Shown: in pieces, positions 1 to 7,836 of the stretch
How positions within the stretch are numbered: position 1 is the stretch's first letter
Layout: each line of letters starts with the position of its first letter
NCBI RefSeq assembly: GCF_010646885.2
Contig: NZ_CP050700.1
Span: 3,064,501 to 3,128,500, forward strand
DNA: 64,000 nt
Direction of reading: 5' to 3'
Source: Desulfopila sp. IMCC35008
Lineage (GTDB): Bacteria; Desulfobacterota; Desulfobulbia; Desulfobulbales; Desulfocapsaceae
Translations under genes and position numbers: made by a program
Notes under the pieces: generated by a model
Database searches by the model: none
Seen by the model: the letters and a program-made list of their open reading frames with translations, nothing else
Told to the model about the DNA's origin: nothing

Positions 1-796
1 AGAAGGGGAAATCATCAGAAGCTATGCCGGTGATTTGCAAACGCTCGCTCTGACAACAGTTATATTACCGGTTTCCGAGAATGTGAATGAGGACTTCGGC
101 CAGCAGGATAATCTCAACCTGGGGGCCAAGCTCTACCTCCTGTATTTGGATACAGATATTGACTTACTTTTCTATACAGGTGACTCCAGGTCCACCAGGT
201 TTGGCATAGATTTTTCACGCAATATCACAACAAACTTTGAAATTCACGGAGAATACGCTTATTTCTCAGATTTGGAGAAGGTCTACCTTGAAGAGGGAAG
301 AGATTCCTACAAAATACAGGATGCAGCCCATTCGGTACTGTTAGGCTTTCGCTACCTTAATGAATTCAACCTTACTTCTATCATCGAATATTATCATAAC
401 GGAGCCGGATACAGTAGTGAAGAACTTGATATGTTCTATAGTATGGTAACTATGGGCGAGGCCCAATATAGTGAAAGCGGGTCAGACGATATTTTGAGAA
501 GAGCAATTAAGCTCGGCCAGCAGGGTTATACCAGGCCATTTCTTGGAACTGACTATATCTATGCCCGCTTTTCTCTGAAAGAGCCTGGGGATATACTGTA
601 TTTTACTCCGGCCCTGACTATGATTTACAACCTGGATGACCAGAGTTACTCAATTACACCAGAGCTACTCTACACCGGTATAACAAACTGGGAAATAAGA
701 TTGCGTTTTTCCATACTTGGCGGTGGCGAGAACAGCGAATATGGTGAGAAAATGAACCAGAATAAAATAGAACTCAGGCTACGCTGGTTTTTTTGA
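1..796 (+). CDS. Outer-membrane beta-barrel protein, C-terminal part (5' end outside window)
   Basis: The reading frame is open from base 2 with no stop before the window edge, so the gene begins upstream and only about the last 264 residues are seen. The TTG at 35 is probably not the real start. The visible protein alternates polar and aromatic residues (many Tyr and Phe) in short strands joined by acidic loops. It ends in Arg-Leu-Arg-Trp-Phe-Phe; a terminal Phe is the usual C-terminal signature recognised by the BAM assembly machinery. I infer an outer-membrane beta-barrel of unknown function. No specific porin family is recognised from this fragment. Confidence 0.6.
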   Translation, partial: EGEIIRSYAGDLQTLALTTVILPVSENVNEDFGQQDNLNLGAKLYLLYLDTDIDLLFYTGDSRSTRFGIDFSRNITTNFEIHGEYAYFSDLEKVYLEEGRDSYKIQDAAHSVLLGFRYLNEFNLTSIIEYYHNGAGYSSEELDMFYSMVTMGEAQYSESGSDDILRRAIKLGQQGYTRPFLGTDYIYARFSLKEPGDILYFTPALTMIYNLDDQSYSITPELLYTGITNWEIRLRFSILGGGENSEYGEKMNQNKIELRLRWFF

Positions 797-1220
797 ACCA
801 TCTGTATTCAGGATTCGCTCACACGATTCTCGTGCTTCTCGGATAAACCCCGGTGAGCGCGTTCGTGAAGCGGAGAGTAAGGGGCCTGATGAAACTCTTT
901 TGAAGTTACTGGACCAATAACACAACACCCCTCTTTTCGTTCGACAATACCACAATGAGACTCGGATCATCAAACGGGTTTCTTTTTCAAACAATTCCTG
1001 AATCTCCTGCTTCCCTACTTAAAAAACCGAAAACTGAAATATCCGGGCTACGCTTCGTAACCAGAAGATCTATCATTGCAACGCCCTCTGTAGCTACTAA
1101 CAGCAACTGATCGAAAACGAAGACGAGCAACTGGAGAACCAATATGCTTCTATTTTAGAAATTAAATACAGGAGGAAGGAAGCATATCGATAAAAAAAGA
1201 CTATAAAGGAGGCTGTCAGG
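797..1220. other. Intergenic region without a supported gene
   Basis: About 420 bases between the outer-membrane gene and the end of gabD. No reading frame has convincing start signals. A short plus-frame tail ending near 1178 (Glu-Asn-Glu-Asp-Glu-Gln-Leu-Glu...) looks protein-like but has no start and is preceded by stops, so it may be a gene remnant. No clear terminator hairpin was seen for either flanking gene. Confidence 0.4.
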
Positions 1221-2681
1221 TTAAATATTGCCCATACATATTAGTTTTATCTCCTGATATTCATCCATCCCGTATTTTGAACCCTCACGCCCAAGCCCTG
1301 ATTCCTTGACCCCTCCAAATGGGATAACCTCTGAGGATATTGCTGTTTCATTCACACCTACCATACCATATTCAAGAGCCTCACTAACCCTCCAGGCTCG
1401 TCCAATATTCTCAGTAAACAGATAGGCGGCCAAGCCATATGGTGTATCATTGGCTAATTCAATCGCCTCCTGTTCACTACTAAACTTGAAAATGGGAGCA
1501 AGGGGACCAAATATTTCTTCCCTAAATACGCGTGCAGATCTTGGGACATCTCTCAAAACTGTTGCAGGGTAAAAGGTTCCGGTCACACTATCTGATACAT
1601 GCTCACCAACCGTAACCGTCGCACCTTTCTGTTTGGCATCATGAACCAATTCTTGAACAAACGATACTGCAGACTTATTTATAAGAGGGCCAAGATCTGT
1701 ATCCTCCTCAATACCGTTTCCCTGTTTGAGCAAACTAACTTTTGAAGAAAAGCGTTCAACAAACTCATCATATACCCCTTCCTGAACCAGAATCCTGTTG
1801 GCACAGATGCAGGTCTGCCCACAATTCCTGAATTTGGATGCCAGGGCAGCGTTTACTGCGTTTTCCAGGTCCGCGTCATCAAAAACGACAAGAGGCGCGT
1901 TGCCCCCCAATTCCATTGAGACTTTTTTCACAGTCTGAGAGGCCTGTGAAAGCAAGATTTTGCCCACCTGGGTTGAGCCCGTAAAAGTGACCTTGCGAAT
2001 AATCGGGTTTGTGGTCAATTCAAGCCCTGTCTCCCTGCTGTTGGCACTTGTGACAATATTGACAACACCTGCCGGAATACCCGCTTTCTCAGCCAGATAC
2101 CCAAGCGCCAAGGCTGATAATGGTGTTTCCCTGGCTGGTTTGACGATAATGGAACAACCGGCAGCAATGGCGGGTGCAGTTTTTCTGGTAATCATGGCAT
2201 TCGGGAAATTCCATGGCGTGATGGCCGCAACCACACCAACAGGTTGCTTCACTGTGACCAGCCGTCTGTCATTGGCTCCTGACGGGATAATGTCGCCATA
2301 AGTCCTTTTTGCCTCTTCAGCAAACCACTCGATAAAAGAGGCCCCGTAGGCAACTTCGGCACGGGCTTCCCGGATAGGGCGTCCCTGCTCTGCGGTCATA
2401 ATCCGCGCAAGTTCTTCCTGATGCTCCATCACCAGCTCATACCACCTGCGCAGAACCACCGATCGCTCATTTACGGTTGTCATTCGCCATCCCTGGAACG
2501 CCATCTCGGCCTTCACAATGATACCGGCGACCTCAGATTTGCTCAAATCGGGACACGTTGCTACAACATCCCCACTGGCAGGATTAAGAACATCAAAAGT
2601 TGAACCGTCTGAAGCCTCAATCCACTCACCGCCTGCAAAGGCCTGGCATGCTTTTAACTGCCTGATATCTAATGTTTTCAT
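1221..2681 (-). CDS. gabD: NAD(P)-dependent succinate-semialdehyde dehydrogenase (aldehyde dehydrogenase family)
   Basis: A 486-residue, full-length aldehyde dehydrogenase. The family's cofactor-binding segment Thr-Pro-Trp-Asn-Phe-Pro lies at about 155-160. The general base is Glu257 in Met-Glu-Leu-Gly-Gly-Asn. The nucleophile is Cys291 in Asn-Cys-Gly-Gln-Thr-Cys. The C-terminal Ser-Lys-Tyr-Gly-Met-Asp-Glu-Tyr-x-Glu-Ile-Lys is typical of the GabD branch, which oxidises succinate semialdehyde to succinate in the cytoplasm. It lies 48 bases downstream of the QueG-like gene on the same strand, so the two are probably co-transcribed. Upstream lie fragments of gabT and of a regulator, so this looks like the surviving end of a GABA operon. 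Another short aldehyde is possible as substrate now that gabT is gone. Confidence 0.85.
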   Translation of the reverse strand: MKTLDIRQLKACQAFAGGEWIEASDGSTFDVLNPASGDVVATCPDLSKSEVAGIIVKAEMAFQGWRMTTVNERSVVLRRWYELVMEHQEELARIMTAEQGRPIREARAEVAYGASFIEWFAEEAKRTYGDIIPSGANDRRLVTVKQPVGVVAAITPWNFPNAMITRKTAPAIAAGCSIIVKPARETPLSALALGYLAEKAGIPAGVVNIVTSANSRETGLELTTNPIIRKVTFTGSTQVGKILLSQASQTVKKVSMELGGNAPLVVFDDADLENAVNAALASKFRNCGQTCICANRILVQEGVYDEFVERFSSKVSLLKQGNGIEEDTDLGPLINKSAVSFVQELVHDAKQKGATVTVGEHVSDSVTGTFYPATVLRDVPRSARVFREEIFGPLAPIFKFSSEQEAIELANDTPYGLAAYLFTENIGRAWRVSEALEYGMVGVNETAISSEVIPFGGVKESGLGREGSKYGMDEYQEIKLICMGNI

Positions 2682-2729
2682 ATATATTGCTTTCTACTCA
2701 CTTTGGAGATTCCTGGTATGCCTATTTGT

Positions 2730-3512
2730 TCAGTTCTTTGCCTTCAGCTTTAGTTTAACCGGGTCATTATGAGTACACGGTACCGCAACCAGACATTTGC
2801 CACACACGTCGGCATAACCGACATTCTTATATTCCTCAACATTTTCAAGCAATTGCGCATAACACTTAAATCGATCAAACGAATCCTTGAAAAGGGCCTC
2901 GTTCACACACTTTTGCACACATTTTTTACAGCTTTTTTCATACTTGTAGAGACATGCCTCAATTTCAGGACGCTTATCCGCAGGTATCGCACCGGTGGTA
3001 ATCAGACTCCCGATACGACCGCTGCACCCTTTTTCCGTGATCAGCATATTATTGAGGCCAAACCTCCCAAGACCAGCAATAAACGCCACATGCCTATGGG
3101 ACCAGTTACTGACAAGTTTATCCTCAATCCAGTTATGGGTTGCAGGGATGGCTACCAATTTCTCACCGGCTTTTTCGAGGACTTCGTGCAGGTGATAACC
3201 GAGTTGTTTTATCAGCTCATTTGTTTCGACATAGCAGGTAGCCCATTCAGGAGAGCTCATTTTCCCCCTGATATTGGTTGCGGCAATAGACTTCGAAAAC
3301 GGCAGGAAAAAGGAAATCACCGTCTGGGCATCAGGTAACAGATCACGAGGCAGTGTATGAGTTGAAACCACAACGTTTTTCAACTCCTCAAAGAGTGGAT
3401 CTGCAGCTGATGCAAACCCAACCACTGGGTCACCCCAACTTGTCGATATTTTATCGCTTTCTTGATACCTGAAAACAAACCTACTCACTTCCTTCACTAT
3501 CTTATTTCTCAT
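2730..3512 (-). CDS. QueG-like 4Fe-4S double-cluster protein
   Basis: About 260 residues, resembling the COG1600 group that contains epoxyqueuosine reductase. The middle carries the family's Gly-Leu-Gly-Arg-Phe-Gly-Leu-Asn motif. The C-terminal third has two cysteine clusters (C-x6-C-x2-C-x3-C, then Cys-Tyr-Ala-Gln and Cys-Gly-Lys-Cys...Cys) that could bind two 4Fe-4S clusters. I place the start at the ATG at 3512, preceded by GTAAGG. The longer start at 3551 would run back into the gabT remnant, whose stop is at 3536. It is shorter than true QueG (about 350-380 residues) and lacks the C-terminal HEAT-like part, so tRNA queuosine modification is unlikely. Corrinoid-linked electron transfer is an alternative. 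Its place between gabT and gabD suggests a link to that pathway, but its role is unknown. Confidence 0.65.
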   Translation of the reverse strand: MRNKIVKEVSRFVFRYQESDKISTSWGDPVVGFASAADPLFEELKNVVVSTHTLPRDLLPDAQTVISFFLPFSKSIAATNIRGKMSSPEWATCYVETNELIKQLGYHLHEVLEKAGEKLVAIPATHNWIEDKLVSNWSHRHVAFIAGLGRFGLNNMLITEKGCSGRIGSLITTGAIPADKRPEIEACLYKYEKSCKKCVQKCVNEALFKDSFDRFKCYAQLLENVEEYKNVGYADVCGKCLVAVPCTHNDPVKLKLKAKN

Positions 3513-3535
3513 TACCTTACACTCATTGCCTATTC

Positions 3536-4050
3536 TCAATAGTATGGGCACGATTCATAGCTGTCCACATTACCCAAAGCATCAGACCCATCCTGAAGTA
3601 TATTAATTCCAACACGTAGTTGCTCATCCGTAATACCGAGTGGCATTAAAAAACGTATAACATTGCCATAGGTACTGCTAGTCAGGATGACAAGCACCTA
3701 TTATAACAATAGTTATCCGGTGATCGAGCCTTCTCAGAAGCCGGTGTTTTTTCTTCCCTGTCTCGTACGAGTTCCAATACTATCATTGGGCCGATACCAC
3801 GCATTTCACCGATACTATCATTGCGCTCTTGAAAACGGAGAAAGGCGGAACGAGGTGTTTTTCAGGTTTCTCGTACCTTTTCAAGAATATTTCCATCTTA
3901 GATGATATCAAGTACAGCAAGAGCGGCTTCACTCGCAAGAGGATTTCCACCGTTGGTGCCCCCTCTATCTGGCTCATGAACACTATCCCTGATCTCCGTT
4001 TTTCCAACCACAGCAAAGAGTCTTAGTGCTGGCCTGCCACTGATTGCTTT
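3536..4050 (-). pseudogene. gabT: Remnant of 4-aminobutyrate aminotransferase (gabT), C-terminal third
   Basis: Minus-strand translation gives consecutive GabT-like segments: Ala-Val-Val-Gly-Lys-Thr-Glu-Ile, then Gly-Gly-Asn-Pro-Leu-Ala...Ala-Val-Leu-Asp-Ile-Ile. A segment containing Met-Arg-Gly-Ile-Gly-Pro-Met-Ile follows. The last is Tyr-Gly-Asn-Val-Ile-Arg-Phe-Leu-Met-Pro-Leu-Gly-Ile-Thr-Asp-Glu-Gln-Leu. This is the order found in class III aminotransferases. In-frame stops are at 3898-3900 (TAA) and 3862-3864 (TGA). A frameshift near 3680-3710 is needed to reach the last segment, which ends at the TGA at 3538-3536. Roughly the N-terminal 260 residues, including the PLP lysine region, are missing. 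The gene is dead, and it precedes the intact gabD on the same strand. Confidence 0.8.
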
Positions 4051-4204
4051 TTAAATTTGCAAAATGGGCTCCACTTCAAACAAATAACCGTATATATATG
4101 TTTTTACGTGACATATAAAGACACGAGCAATAGCGGCCAGGACTATCTGACACATTATCGAATCATGATTTTTCGATGATGTAGGAATAACTGGCCCTAG
4201 CCGC

Positions 4205-4222
4205 TGATTCATAATTGAATCA
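4205..4222. promoter_or_regulatory. 18-bp palindrome, first copy (possible activator site)
   Basis: Arms TGATTCA (4205-4211) and TGAATCA (4216-4222) are exact inverse complements around a 4-base spacer. A second copy with the same arms and spacing lies 68 bp away, centre to centre. Both lie between the regulator remnant and the gabT remnant, where upstream activator sites for a sigma-54-dependent operon would be expected. The binding protein is inferred, not shown. Confidence 0.45.
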
Positions 4223-4271
4223 ATGAATGAATTGAACTCATCATGCAGAAAAAGGGACTTGACGATCGATT

Positions 4272-4291
4272 TTGATTCAATCATGAATCAA
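4272..4291. promoter_or_regulatory. 20-bp palindrome, second copy (possible activator site)
   Basis: Arms TTGATTCA (4272-4279) and TGAATCAA (4284-4291) are exact inverse complements around a 4-base spacer. The core repeats the palindrome at 4205-4222. It lies just downstream (minus strand) of the stop of the decayed sigma-54 regulator gene. Confidence 0.45.
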
Positions 4292-4308
4292 GATGAGAGA
4301 GTTACCCG

Positions 4309-4791
4309 TCAGCTGAGGTTATGCTTCCGTAGCTTCCTCACAACAGATGGCTGACTGATTCCAAGCATTGAAGCCATCTCTCTCGTCGTGGAACATTCTC
4401 TGCGTGCCTTTTCAAAACATTCCTTCTCAACCAGATCAAGCTCAAGTGATAAAAATTAGAGAACTGGACACGCTCCTACGCTGACCAACCACAATACTAA
4501 ATTCACCTTTGGGGATTGACTCCATACTAGTTTCAATAAAGCCATCAAGGATGGTTACTCTCTCTGAAAACGACTCCATTTTCGATGATACTCCTCAATT
4601 CCCGAATATTTCCGGGAAAAGAATAGGACTGAAGCCACTTGATGCCTGCTGGACTTATTGTTTTATCACTGTTGTAACAATTGTTAAATTCATGAAGGCA
4701 GGTCCGAACAAGTCCAGATACCGTCAGAAGAAGAGTTAAAAATTATCTCAAGCTGCCTGAGTGCATGTTTATTATCGTATGATTCATTCAA
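4309..4791 (-). pseudogene. Remnant of a PAS-AAA+-Fis sigma-54-dependent activator
   Basis: Three pieces of a sigma-54 activator can be read on the minus strand. First comes a PAS-domain start with Leu-Glu-Ile-Ile-Phe-Asn-Ser-Ser-Ser-Asp-Gly-Ile-Trp (about 4760-4710), ending in a TGA at 4692-4690. Next is the end of the AAA+ domain with Phe-Pro-Gly-Asn-Ile-Arg-Glu-Leu-Arg-Ser-Ile-Ile-Glu, ending in a TGA at 4547-4545. Last is a Fis-type helix-turn-helix with Met-Ala-Ser-Met-Leu-Gly-Ile-Ser-Gln-Pro-Ser-Val, stopping at 4309. Most of the PAS domain and all the Walker motifs are deleted. A GGAGGAGG ribosome site precedes a possible TTG start at 4791. The gene is divided and non-functional. It probably once controlled the adjoining gab genes. 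Confidence 0.75.
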
Positions 4792-5203
4792 TTACATCCA
4801 CCTCCTCCTTTTTAACACAATCAGACCAGCATCCACTCGAAGCCTGTCATCTGTATATACTAAAATATAACGTATTATGATAACAGGAAAATGATGGATA
4901 CAAGGAGGAACGCAATTGTCTGCAACAGTATCATCTCAGAAATGTTCAGATGTCCCGTATCGATGAATTTTTCAGTCTGTCTTTCTTGTTCAATTAAAGG
5001 ATTACAGGGATTTACCTGCATATGTAACGGATTCAGACGATGCCATTGTGGCAGAGTTGTAAAGAAGGAGACATACTGTATGACTATTCAAGGGGCACAA
5101 CACGCCATAGCCTCCGGAAACAACTACAGGATCATTGAGAGGCTGGTAGTATGAACAACCTCGATATAATATGTCTATAGCGTAAGGAAGCGTTTGCGGG
5201 AAC
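4792..5203. other. Intergenic region with possible decayed coding fragments
   Basis: About 410 bases between the regulator remnant and the PilZ gene. Plus-strand frames contain short stretches with normal-looking protein composition: one ending Asp-Ala-Ile-Val-Ala-Glu-Leu-stop near 5061, and a 24-codon frame at about 5080-5154 after an AGAAGGAGA sequence. They would need a frameshift to be joined, and I recognise no family. The stretch reads as more of the same decayed neighbourhood. Confidence 0.35.
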
Positions 5204-5554
5204 TCAGTTTGACTCAGAAGGAGGAAACATCACAAAGATCGGCCACCATTTGAGAAAATGGTTAAACTTCAAGGCAAGACCATTCTCGTCAAGGCGGGCA
5301 ACCCGTGCCTCCATATCAAGGGTAAGTTTGCTCTGCCCCCGACGCATGGTCACCTTGACCTTTACATTTTCCCCGTTCACCAGAAAATCTTCCTTCCGAT
5401 CACGGGTAAACATGTACAGGCTGTCTAACCCGATATCCCTCAGTTTCCCCGTCAGAAACCGTCTATCCAATGTTTCCACTTCAACATCGGCATTATAATG
5501 CAGTCGTAAATGCTGGCGGTCTTCTTTCAGATCAAGTTCAAGCCCAGACGCCAT
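5204..5554 (-). CDS. PilZ-domain protein (possible cyclic-di-GMP receptor)
   Basis: About 116 residues from the ATG at 5554, which has a good AGGAG site 6 bases upstream. A longer start at 5614 lacks one. A basic Arg-Gln-His-Leu-Arg near the N-terminus fits the PilZ RxxxR ligand motif. A beta-rich body with Asp-Ile-Gly-Leu-Asp-Ser sits where the second motif (D/N-x-S-x-x-G) is expected, but the match is imperfect. It is a single-domain protein of normal PilZ size. If it binds c-di-GMP it probably acts on a partner protein; none is encoded next to it. Family assignment is likely and ligand binding uncertain. Confidence 0.6.
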   Translation of the reverse strand: MASGLELDLKEDRQHLRLHYNADVEVETLDRRFLTGKLRDIGLDSLYMFTRDRKEDFLVNGENVKVKVTMRRGQSKLTLDMEARVARLDENGLALKFNHFLKWWPIFVMFPPSESN

Positions 5555-5821
5555 ATCGTTCTCCTGATATATTCGAGCCTCATATGCCAGAGAATCTGGA
5601 TACCTTGGGGGCACACATATCCCGGATTGAGGGTATTATTTTGAGTACTAATCGTATGACAGGGTAAACCCTCTATCAGCGATGTTTTCCGAAGCCAATT
5701 CCTAACACACTTTACCATCACAAAACAACGATTGACAGTATTTTATCACTCCATCTAATTAATAAGGCTATTTCATTGAATAGCAACACCACCAATCGAA
5801 ATAGGGAGAAGGTTAGACGTT

Positions 5822-6586
5822 TTATGGCAAGATGAGGATCTTCCGTGCATTTGCCGTGGTTAAGGTGGCAACCTCCTCCACATCCTCAGCTCGTAAACGG
5901 GCCAGAGCGCCTAAAACTTCAGGGAGGTATGCCGGTGAGTTCCTTTCCCCATAATGTTGTGCAGGTGGGATATCGGGTGAGTCCGTTTCCAGAACCAGTG
6001 ACGAGAGCGGTAGCTCGGAAGCAACCCTTCTAATCTTCCTGGATCGCTCATAGGTGATTGTTCCGCATACAGAAATCATAAAACCCAAACCGATATAATG
6101 TTCGGCCTGCTGCAAACTCCCGTTAAAGGCATGAACTATGCCTCCACCGGAGAAACGCTTTCTCCGCAATGTGGCCAACGCCTGGTCGTGAGCCTTGCGC
6201 ACATGGAGAAGTACCGGGAGTGAAGCCTTTGATGCGATATCGAGTTGAGCCTCAAACAATTGCTGTTGAATAGCCCTGTCGACATCCACCTGATAATCAA
6301 GACCAATCTCCCCGACAGCCACCACGCCACCTTTCTCAGTAATACGGGATAATTCCTTCAGGTCGTCGCTATGATGATATTTCATATATATCGGATGAAG
6401 ACCTGGGGCAGCGTGGAGATACCTGCGCTGAATCGACAACTCAAGCAGCCGATGCCACCCTGTCCGGTGAACACCCGCCAGCACCATGTCACTTACACCG
6501 GCCCTGCATGCCTCTTCCAGTACGGCTTCAAAATCAGGAAAATGACGTTTTATATCTATATGGCAGTGAGTGTCTATAAGCCCCAT
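5822..6586 (-). CDS. tatD: TatD-family metal-dependent hydrolase / 3'-5' DNase
   Basis: 254 residues with the complete TatD amidohydrolase pattern. Asp-Thr-His-Cys-His-Ile-Asp at the N-terminus supplies the first metal histidines (His7 and His9). Gly-Glu-Ile-Gly-Leu-Asp-Tyr supplies Glu93. Leu-His-Val-Arg and Val-His-Ala-Phe supply later histidines. Glu-Thr-Asp-Ser-Pro supplies Asp202. The family is a Mg2+-dependent cytoplasmic nuclease linked to DNA repair and turnover. I use the ATG at 6586; a GTG directly before it, at 6589, is equally possible. The gene stands alone, facing away from the plus-strand cysteine-cluster gene. Confidence 0.85.
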   Translation of the reverse strand: MGLIDTHCHIDIKRHFPDFEAVLEEACRAGVSDMVLAGVHRTGWHRLLELSIQRRYLHAAPGLHPIYMKYHHSDDLKELSRITEKGGVVAVGEIGLDYQVDVDRAIQQQLFEAQLDIASKASLPVLLHVRKAHDQALATLRRKRFSGGGIVHAFNGSLQQAEHYIGLGFMISVCGTITYERSRKIRRVASELPLSSLVLETDSPDIPPAQHYGERNSPAYLPEVLGALARLRAEDVEEVATLTTANARKILILP

Positions 6587-6799
6587 CACTTCTCACCACC
6601 TTTTCCAGAAGAACGGGATCTTGAATCTAGAGATTCCTGTTGTAGAATTCAGCGCTTCGATGTATCTACTGAATATACAAATAAACATTTGATTACATTT
6701 CACCTTTTCAAAGAATGGGAATCATCCCTTCAGGACGCTCGCATACAGGGAAGGTACCACACCTCTATGTATTGCACCCGATCCAGGAACATAAAGGCC

Positions 6800-7216
6800 A
6801 TGCCAACCCCACCTGATGAGTCAGCAGATCTGCCCTATTGCCTTGCCACTAACAAGATCTACTGCAACTACTGCCCCGGATATTGCTGCTATAAGCTGGA
6901 AAGCTCCACACTCTACCTTGATGCAATTGACATCAACCGTATCGCCATCCATTTTAACATAACTGACGGCGAGGTACGTAAACTATATATGGATGGCAAA
7001 AACACCTTCAAGGTACGAAAAGACGGGTCGTGCATTTTCCTCAGTAACGATAGAATGCGAGCCCGTTGCTCAATCCACACTGCCAGACCCAGGCAATGCA
7101 GAGAATTTCCGTACGATGATCCATGCCCCTATCTTGAACGTGAAGACCTGCTGCAAAAAACCGTACCCCGTATCGATGAATTCATCAGAAAACACATTGC
7201 AATAGGCAATGACTGA
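6800..7216 (+). CDS. YkgJ-like cysteine-cluster protein (putative metal-chelating)
   Basis: About 138 residues. Cys-Asn-Tyr-Cys-Pro-Gly-Tyr-Cys-Cys near the N-terminus is the CxxCxxxCC signature of the YkgJ/UPF0153 family. A second pair (Cys-Ser-Ile...Pro-Arg-Gln-Cys-Arg-Glu-Phe-Pro) follows in the usual place. The family is thought to bind zinc or iron, and no reaction is established. The frame is open upstream to 6371, but that part overlaps the antisense tatD gene, so the real start is ATG 6800 or ATG 6766, which has GGGAAGG about 12 bases upstream. Confidence 0.7.
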   Translation: MPTPPDESADLPYCLATNKIYCNYCPGYCCYKLESSTLYLDAIDINRIAIHFNITDGEVRKLYMDGKNTFKVRKDGSCIFLSNDRMRARCSIHTARPRQCREFPYDDPCPYLEREDLLQKTVPRIDEFIRKHIAIGND

Positions 7217-7220
7217 CTCC

Positions 7221-7520
7221 TCAGCCCATTTTTTCTTTAACACTGGCAATCTTATCCGCCATCTTCTGGTCGCGATCAGTCCGAGTTCCCATCTTAATGG
7301 TTGTGGTTATCCTTGGGGCACCCATCGCATGTACCTCTTCGTGGCATTTCTTAACTACTCTCATAACCGCTTCCCATTCACCCTCAATATTAGTGCCATA
7401 AGCGTGGAGAGAACTGTTGAGCCCGGCCTCCTTAATAATCTTCTCGCAGGCCACCACATATTTCGACACGGAAACGCCAACCCCGAGCGGGACTATGCAT
7501 AAATCCATTATTACATTCAT
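7221..7520 (-). CDS. MTH1187/YqgV-family thiamine-binding protein (DUF77)
   Basis: 99 residues, the usual length. It begins with a hydrophobic beta-strand ending Pro-Leu-Gly-Val-Gly-Val-Ser-Val-Ser. It continues with a ferredoxin-like fold pattern containing Tyr-Gly-Thr-Asn-Ile-Glu-Gly-Glu-Trp and Arg-Ile-Thr-Thr-Thr-Ile-Lys-Met-Gly-Thr-Arg. These match the DUF77 family, small cytoplasmic proteins that bind thiamine or related pyrimidines in some members. It is convergent with the YkgJ gene, with stops 4 bases apart. No thiamine gene or TPP riboswitch is nearby, so its role here is open. Confidence 0.75.
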   Translation of the reverse strand: MNVIMDLCIVPLGVGVSVSKYVVACEKIIKEAGLNSSLHAYGTNIEGEWEAVMRVVKKCHEEVHAMGAPRITTTIKMGTRTDRDQKMADKIASVKEKMG

Positions 7521-7836
7521 TCTTCAAACCTTTTTAATTGAAATGAGTTGTAGCGCAATTGATACCTGATGCTACTATAAATCGACCACTATTTTTCACT
7601 GACAATAACGACAATCTGCAACTACCATAGAACACCTGCATTAAAGACTTTACCCCTCTCCAAATCAGAAAAAGTTAATGGTCAATCTGCATTTTCCCCT
7701 GTTCAATCACCATTGTTTTGGGTATATTGGGCTGTTCACCACCCGACACAGACATAAATTAAACATAGTTGGACAATCTGTCTTTACCGGATTTTCTATT
7801 AGTTCTTTCCGCTTCAGATCGATTACAGGAGAACAC
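7521..7836. other. Divergent intergenic region upstream of glyA
   Basis: About 315 AT-rich bases between the DUF77 gene (minus) and glyA (plus). It must hold promoters for both. I see no hairpin resembling a glycine riboswitch or other known leader. The frame of glyA stays open upstream to 7678, but no ribosome site supports translation there. Confidence 0.4.

Noticed and set aside
779-994. 71-codon minus-strand frame after the outer-membrane gene
   Set aside because: No ribosome site and implausible composition.
4125-4140. Possible -24/-12 (sigma-54) promoter on the minus strand near the palindromes
   Set aside because: The GG and GC dinucleotides are 8 bases apart instead of the required 10, so the match is not valid.
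6371-6799. N-terminal extension of the cysteine-cluster gene
   Set aside because: It overlaps the antisense tatD gene and its upstream neighbourhood, has no ribosome site, and the family starts near the ATG at 6800 or 6766.
7678-7836. Longer N-terminus for serine hydroxymethyltransferase
   Set aside because: A good ribosome site lies before the ATG at 7837, and the 416-residue product has the normal family length.
7600-7836. Glycine riboswitch before glyA
   Set aside because: No aptamer-like conserved blocks or paired stems could be recognised.
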